A DNA stretch of 16,800 nucleotides from Lachnospiraceae bacterium UBA7205. Lineage in GTDB: Bacteria > Bacillota > Clostridia > Lachnospirales > Lachnospiraceae. Position numbers and translations under genes: made by a program. How positions within the stretch are numbered: position 1 is the first letter of the stretch; every line of letters begins with the position of its first letter. Below are positions 13,221-16,800 of this stretch, piece after piece. The stretch is from NCBI GenBank assembly GCA_002490665.1, contig DKUL01000007.1:1-16800 (forward strand). Direction: 5' to 3'. A model generated the notes under the pieces. It saw only the letters and a program-made list of their open reading frames with translations, searched no databases and was not told where the DNA came from.

Positions 13221-14606
13221 CTATATTTTATTAAAGGGATTCAGGTACTTTGAGACAAGGTCAATCTCCTCCTCAATTCGAAGCAGCTGGTTATATTTCG
13301 CCACCCTGTCGCTCCTGCATGGCGCTCCTGTCTTTATCTGCCCGGCATTCATCGCCACTGCCAGATCCGCGATAAAGGAGTCCTCTGTCTCTCCGCTCCT
13401 ATGGCTGATAACAGCCTTGTAGGCATTGTGCTGCGCCATTTCCACGGCCTCTATCGCCTCACTCACCGTACCAATCTGGTTTACCTTTACGAGAATGGCA
13501 TTGGCAACCTTCTTCTTGATTCCGGCATCCAGACGCTTTGTATTTGTCACAAAGAGATCGTCCCCCACAAGCTGGACTTTGTCACCGATGCGTTTTGTAA
13601 GCTCCGCCCATCCGTCCCAGTCATCTTCTGCCAGACCGTCCTCAATGGATATAATGGGATACCGCTCTATCAGCTGTTCATAGTAGGCAATCATCTCCTC
13701 CGTGGAGCGTGTGATGACCGGTTCATTGTCTTTCACGTCAAACTCCTTGCCTGCCTCATAGCATGCACATGCCCCGTTTCCGTTTGCAGATGCCTGTCTG
13801 CGTTTCAGCTCTGTCTCCCCGCTGAAATGATACTTTCCGTCAGCCTCATCATACAGTTCGGAAGCCGCCACATCCAGCGCTATCTTGATATCGTGTCCCG
13901 GAACATATCCCGCAGCCTTGACTGCTTCCACAATCAGGTCAAGCACCGCAAACGCATCCGGCAAATCCGGCGCAAATCCACCCTCATCGCCCACGCCTGT
14001 CGACAGCCCTCTTTTCTGGCAGATTTTTTTGAGGTTATGGTAAATTTCGGCACAGATTCTCAAAGCCTCGCGGAAATTCGCCGCAGAGACAGGCATAATC
14101 ATAAATTCCTGAAAATCCACAGTGTTTGTCGCATGCCTTCCGCCGTTTAAAATGTTCATCATGGGAACAGGAAGCCTGTCCGTCTTGACACCGCCCAGAT
14201 ATCTGTAAAGCGGCATTCCAAGCGCATTTGCCGCCGCACGTGCTGCTGCCATTGATACGCTCAGTGTGGCGTTCGCACCCAGATTTCCCTTATTGTCCGT
14301 TCCGTCCGTATCGACAAGAACATGGTCAATCATCTTCTGGTTGCACACATCCATCCCAATAAGCTTATCCTTTATCTTGGTGTTTACATTATTGACCGCC
14401 TTCTCTACGCCAAGTCCCATGTAGCGCATCTCGCCATCCCTAAGCTCCACTGCCTCAAACTTACCAGTACTTGCACCCGACGGTACGCTTGCCCTTCCTT
14501 CGCAGCAGTCATTGACTGTGACGACTGCCTCCACGGTCGGATTCCCCCGTGAATCCAGCACCTCCCGCGCATGCACATCCGTAATCTTTAAATGTATTGT
14601 TTTCAT
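13221..14606 (-). CDS. eno: Enolase with an unusual internal insertion
   Basis: Enolase interconverts 2-phosphoglycerate and phosphoenolpyruvate in glycolysis and gluconeogenesis, using magnesium. Key residues are present: the PSGAST loop (42-47), GDEGGFAP with E208, metal ligands D245 (ALD), E322 (SIEDG) and D349 (GDD), K374 (VKVNQIG), SHRSGETED (401-409) and K425 (QIKTGAP). The protein is 461 residues, against about 430 normally. The distance from D245 to E322 is 77 residues, whereas it is about 45 in Bacillus subtilis enolase, so about 32 residues are inserted near residues 266-298 (region with RRQASANGNGACACYEAGKE). A GGAGGT site lies five bases before ATG 14606. No good promoter was seen before it, but a terminator precedes it at 14668-14706, so one should exist. 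The gene heads the eno-secG-rnr-smpB group. Confidence 0.95.
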   Translation of the reverse strand: MKTIHLKITDVHAREVLDSRGNPTVEAVVTVNDCCEGRASVPSGASTGKFEAVELRDGEMRYMGLGVEKAVNNVNTKIKDKLIGMDVCNQKMIDHVLVDTDGTDNKGNLGANATLSVSMAAARAAANALGMPLYRYLGGVKTDRLPVPMMNILNGGRHATNTVDFQEFMIMPVSAANFREALRICAEIYHNLKKICQKRGLSTGVGDEGGFAPDLPDAFAVLDLIVEAVKAAGYVPGHDIKIALDVAASELYDEADGKYHFSGETELKRRQASANGNGACACYEAGKEFDVKDNEPVITRSTEEMIAYYEQLIERYPIISIEDGLAEDDWDGWAELTKRIGDKVQLVGDDLFVTNTKRLDAGIKKKVANAILVKVNQIGTVSEAIEAVEMAQHNAYKAVISHRSGETEDSFIADLAVAMNAGQIKTGAPCRSDRVAKYNQLLRIEEEIDLVSKYLNPFNKI

Positions 14607-14667
14607 AGCCGACCTCCTGATTATTAAATGTATTCCATATCATAGACAGTATTTCCCAATTTGGCAG

Positions 14668-14706
14668 AAAAAATACAGGAAACCATCGTGCAGCGGTTTC
14701 CTGTAT
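14668..14706 (-). terminator. Intrinsic terminator after the EAL gene
   Basis: On the minus strand ATACAGGAAACC (14706-14695) pairs with GGTTTCCTGTAT (14684-14673) around a ten-base loop, followed by a run of six T (14673-14668). It separates the EAL gene from eno. Confidence 0.88.
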
Positions 14707-14724
14707 CATATATTTTTATATTGT

Positions 14725-16644
14725 CTACTCGTTATTCATGTTCCTGGTATATTCTATGAATTCATCTGCAGGAATCGGACGGGAATAAAAGTACCCCTGT
14801 ATGTAGTCACATCCCAGCTCCCTGAGTGTGCTCATCTGCTCGCGGTTCTCCACACCCTCTGCGACAAGCTTCCTGCGCACGTCATGAAACATGGAAATCA
14901 AATTCTTGATGGTCACAAAGCTGTCACGGTCCGTAAATGCTGCCCACACAATGCTTTTGTCAAGCTTAATCACATCCACGGGGTATTCCAGCACGCGCAC
15001 GAGATTGGAATATCCCGTCCCATAATCGTCCAGTGAAAAAGTAAATCCCAGCTTCTTGACATCCAGAAGCTGCTCTTTCAGGCGCTGTTCGTCAAAATTT
15101 GTCGCAGTCTCTGTGATTTCCAGGTTAATCTGCCGCGGGTCAATATCATATTTCTGTATGTAATACTGTAGCTTCTCCGTCAAGTTTTTATCCATGCACT
15201 GCATTGCAGAAAGATTCATCTCAATAAAATCCATCCCCATTTCCGCAATATTATTTTCCTTGACAAAGCGAAATACACTATCTATGACAAACTCGCTGAT
15301 TTCCAGAATCTTGCCATTATTTTCTGAAATCGGAATAAAGTCTTCCGGCGAGACAAATCCCAATACACGGTCCTTTAGCCGGATCAGCGCCTCTGCGGAG
15401 ACCACCCTTCCTGTCCGTGTGGAAATAATCGGCTGGTAGTACATCTCAAACTCATTCTCCACAAGCGCCCGCTCAATGGCATCCTCAATATTCCTGTACT
15501 TCTGTAGCTCGTCCAGTCCGAGATTGTCACTGCGGACAAACTCTATCAAGTCCGAACTCTTGTACTTTAAATCGTCGCATGCCGCAAAATACCGGTAAAA
15601 GTTATTTTTATTGATTTTTCCCTCGCTGACATCCATCATGGCAACAAACAGTGACAGATTAATTCTTGCGCCATTTAACTCAAATGGCACACAAAACCGT
15701 TCCTTTAGTTTTTCAAGGAATGCCGTCTCGTCAAACTTGTCCCTCTGCCGCACGACAATCCCATATTTGCCGTCATCAAAGTAATAGATGGATGACAGCA
15801 TTGCGTATTCTTTCATGTATTCCGCAAGCTGTTTCACCAGTACCATGACAGAAGGTTCATGGCAGTTTTGGCGGAGATACTCATAATTCTTTAATTTTAT
15901 CAGATAGACTACCCGCGTCCCCGGCTTGCCTATCTCCCTGTCTATAAACTGCCGAAACGCCCTTTTGTTGAGAAGCTCTGTCGCTCCGTCCTTATAAAAC
16001 TCCACCATGGTAATCGTGAGCAGGAAAATAATGATGTTCACAATCAAGGTTGAGTAATACAGTGTCTCATCCTGATAAATCAGATATTCTATCACCTGGA
16101 TTACGGTAAAGACTGCCAGCAGTATGATGCTCTGCCCGAAAATTTTTATCATAAGCTTCCGCTTCATCAGTGCGTACACAGTTGCCATAATTGCATATAG
16201 CCCTCTTGTAAACACGAGCAGAAAAAAGAGCTTTCCATGGTAAGACACACCGTCCTCGACATAAAATATCGCATGTGTCCACGGCGATGTCAGTATCAGT
16301 GCATTCATCACAAAATTTAACAGCCAGAATGTGATTTTACGCTTCCTTGGATAATAATGGAATTGTCCGACAAGGCAGAAGATAAAGTAAGCATATAGTG
16401 TATATATGGCAAGCGTAAGGAAATAGTGGATTGTCCGTTCCATCACAAGCAGCCATTCCACACAGGGCAGAAATCCCTCGTCATACGCGACGCCGACCAG
16501 TCTGTTGATATACATCACCACTGCCGCCCAGAGTATCCCCCTGAAAATTTTCCTGTAATATGCCTTACTGTCCACACTGACATACACAAACCATATACAT
16601 ACCAATAATATACTAAGAATCAGTAAATTGTATGCGATCCTCAT
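14725..16644 (-). CDS. Membrane-anchored cyclic-di-GMP phosphodiesterase (degenerate GGDEF plus EAL)
   Basis: A 639-residue protein (651 if the ATG at 16680 is used). The N-terminal 215 residues contain about seven hydrophobic helices, a probable membrane sensor. A GGDEF-like domain follows (about residues 218-300), but its signature reads FDDGKYG, so cyclase activity is unlikely. The EAL domain (about 390-639) keeps the catalytic set: EAL (418-420), N477 (EMNLS), E509 (EITET), DD (539-540, DDYGTG), K560 (IKLDK), E596 (EGVEN) and Q616, so hydrolysis of cyclic-di-GMP to pGpG is expected, possibly with GTP-responsive regulation by the dead GGDEF domain. The start at 16644 is favoured because GGTGAT lies four bases upstream and pairs with the 16S 3' end; ATG 16680 has no site. 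It is a single gene between its own promoter and terminator. Confidence 0.9.
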   Translation of the reverse strand: MRIAYNLLILSILLVCIWFVYVSVDSKAYYRKIFRGILWAAVVMYINRLVGVAYDEGFLPCVEWLLVMERTIHYFLTLAIYTLYAYFIFCLVGQFHYYPRKRKITFWLLNFVMNALILTSPWTHAIFYVEDGVSYHGKLFFLLVFTRGLYAIMATVYALMKRKLMIKIFGQSIILLAVFTVIQVIEYLIYQDETLYYSTLIVNIIIFLLTITMVEFYKDGATELLNKRAFRQFIDREIGKPGTRVVYLIKLKNYEYLRQNCHEPSVMVLVKQLAEYMKEYAMLSSIYYFDDGKYGIVVRQRDKFDETAFLEKLKERFCVPFELNGARINLSLFVAMMDVSEGKINKNNFYRYFAACDDLKYKSSDLIEFVRSDNLGLDELQKYRNIEDAIERALVENEFEMYYQPIISTRTGRVVSAEALIRLKDRVLGFVSPEDFIPISENNGKILEISEFVIDSVFRFVKENNIAEMGMDFIEMNLSAMQCMDKNLTEKLQYYIQKYDIDPRQINLEITETATNFDEQRLKEQLLDVKKLGFTFSLDDYGTGYSNLVRVLEYPVDVIKLDKSIVWAAFTDRDSFVTIKNLISMFHDVRRKLVAEGVENREQMSTLRELGCDYIQGYFYSRPIPADEFIEYTRNMNNE

Positions 16645-16723
16645 ATTTATCACCAGCCTCATCTCCCATGGCATTGTCATTTTTATAAGAATTCCATAAT
16701 ATTTTTAGGAATCTATCATAAAT

Positions 16724-16753
16724 AGTATATCATTGTTGACTAATTTTTTCCAA
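16724..16753 (-). promoter_or_regulatory. Probable promoter for the EAL gene
   Basis: On the minus strand TTGGAA (16753-16748) and TATACT (16729-16724) are separated by 18 bases. Predicted start near 16717 gives a leader of about 70 bases. No cyclic-di-GMP riboswitch motif was seen in that leader. The rest of the window end (16754-16800) shows no gene. Confidence 0.45.
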
Positions 16754-16800
16754 TATATTTTTATTCTTTGTGCATTTTTTGTAACAGTTCAGCCTTCGGC

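Noticed and set aside
13401..14150. A 249-codon plus-strand frame opposite eno
   Set aside because: Shadow of the enolase gene, without a ribosome binding site or family resemblance.
16645..16720. Cyclic-di-GMP riboswitch in the EAL gene leader
   Set aside because: The leader is short and AT-rich and lacks the conserved GEMM motif bases and tetraloop receptor.

Overview
The window looks like chromosomal DNA of a low-to-mid GC anaerobic Clostridia, most likely a Lachnospiraceae relative. Evidence: the conserved Firmicutes order eno-secG-rnr-smpB, strong GGAGG-type ribosome binding sites, short AT-rich intergenic regions with sigma-A-like promoters, an EF-G-like translation GTPase of the type common in that family, and an orphan CbiE/CbiT-like protein. 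No rRNA, tRNA, CRISPR array or insertion sequence was seen. Lineage is an inference from gene content only.

Layout. 1-600: the start of an EF-G-like GTPase gene (minus strand, cut by the window edge), preceded by a promoter and an unusually long, strongly foldable leader; a divergent promoter drives tyrA. 618-2265: tyrA (prephenate dehydrogenase with ACT domain) and a TspO/MBR-family membrane protein. 2266-2868: a decayed stretch holding a 34-bp copy of the start of the downstream phosphatase gene and the remains of an AlbA_2/Schlafen-type gene whose promoter is still well preserved. 2869-3339: a low-molecular-weight protein tyrosine phosphatase. 3373-4479: an orphan AAA+ ATPase on the minus strand. 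4627-8209: a minus-strand operon of two complete but divergent aconitase-superfamily dehydratases, ordered small-large-small-large, with no leuA, leuB or lyase gene beside them. 8388-9849: a plus-strand group with a 43-residue putative membrane peptide, a VOC/glyoxalase-fold protein and a CbiE/CbiT-like protein with an eroded SAM motif, closed by a perfect bidirectional terminator. 9884-14606: smpB, rnr, secG and eno on the minus strand (transcribed eno to smpB, with terminators after eno and after secG). 14725-16644: a membrane-anchored cyclic-di-GMP phosphodiesterase with a degenerate GGDEF domain and an intact EAL domain.

How the genes relate: the smpB/rnr pair serves trans-translation and mRNA decay (SmpB-tmRNA rescue, with RNase R removing the faulty message), secG serves protein export and eno glycolysis. 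The two dehydratases probably hydrate and dehydrate different branched or methylated malate-type acids; both have short archaeal-type small subunits and hydrophobic specificity loops. The observations most worth a second look are the structured EF-G-like leader, the tandem dehydratase operon with an unusual active site in one pair, the 43-residue membrane peptide, the orphan CbiT-like protein, the enolase insertion, and the gene-decay zone before the phosphatase.
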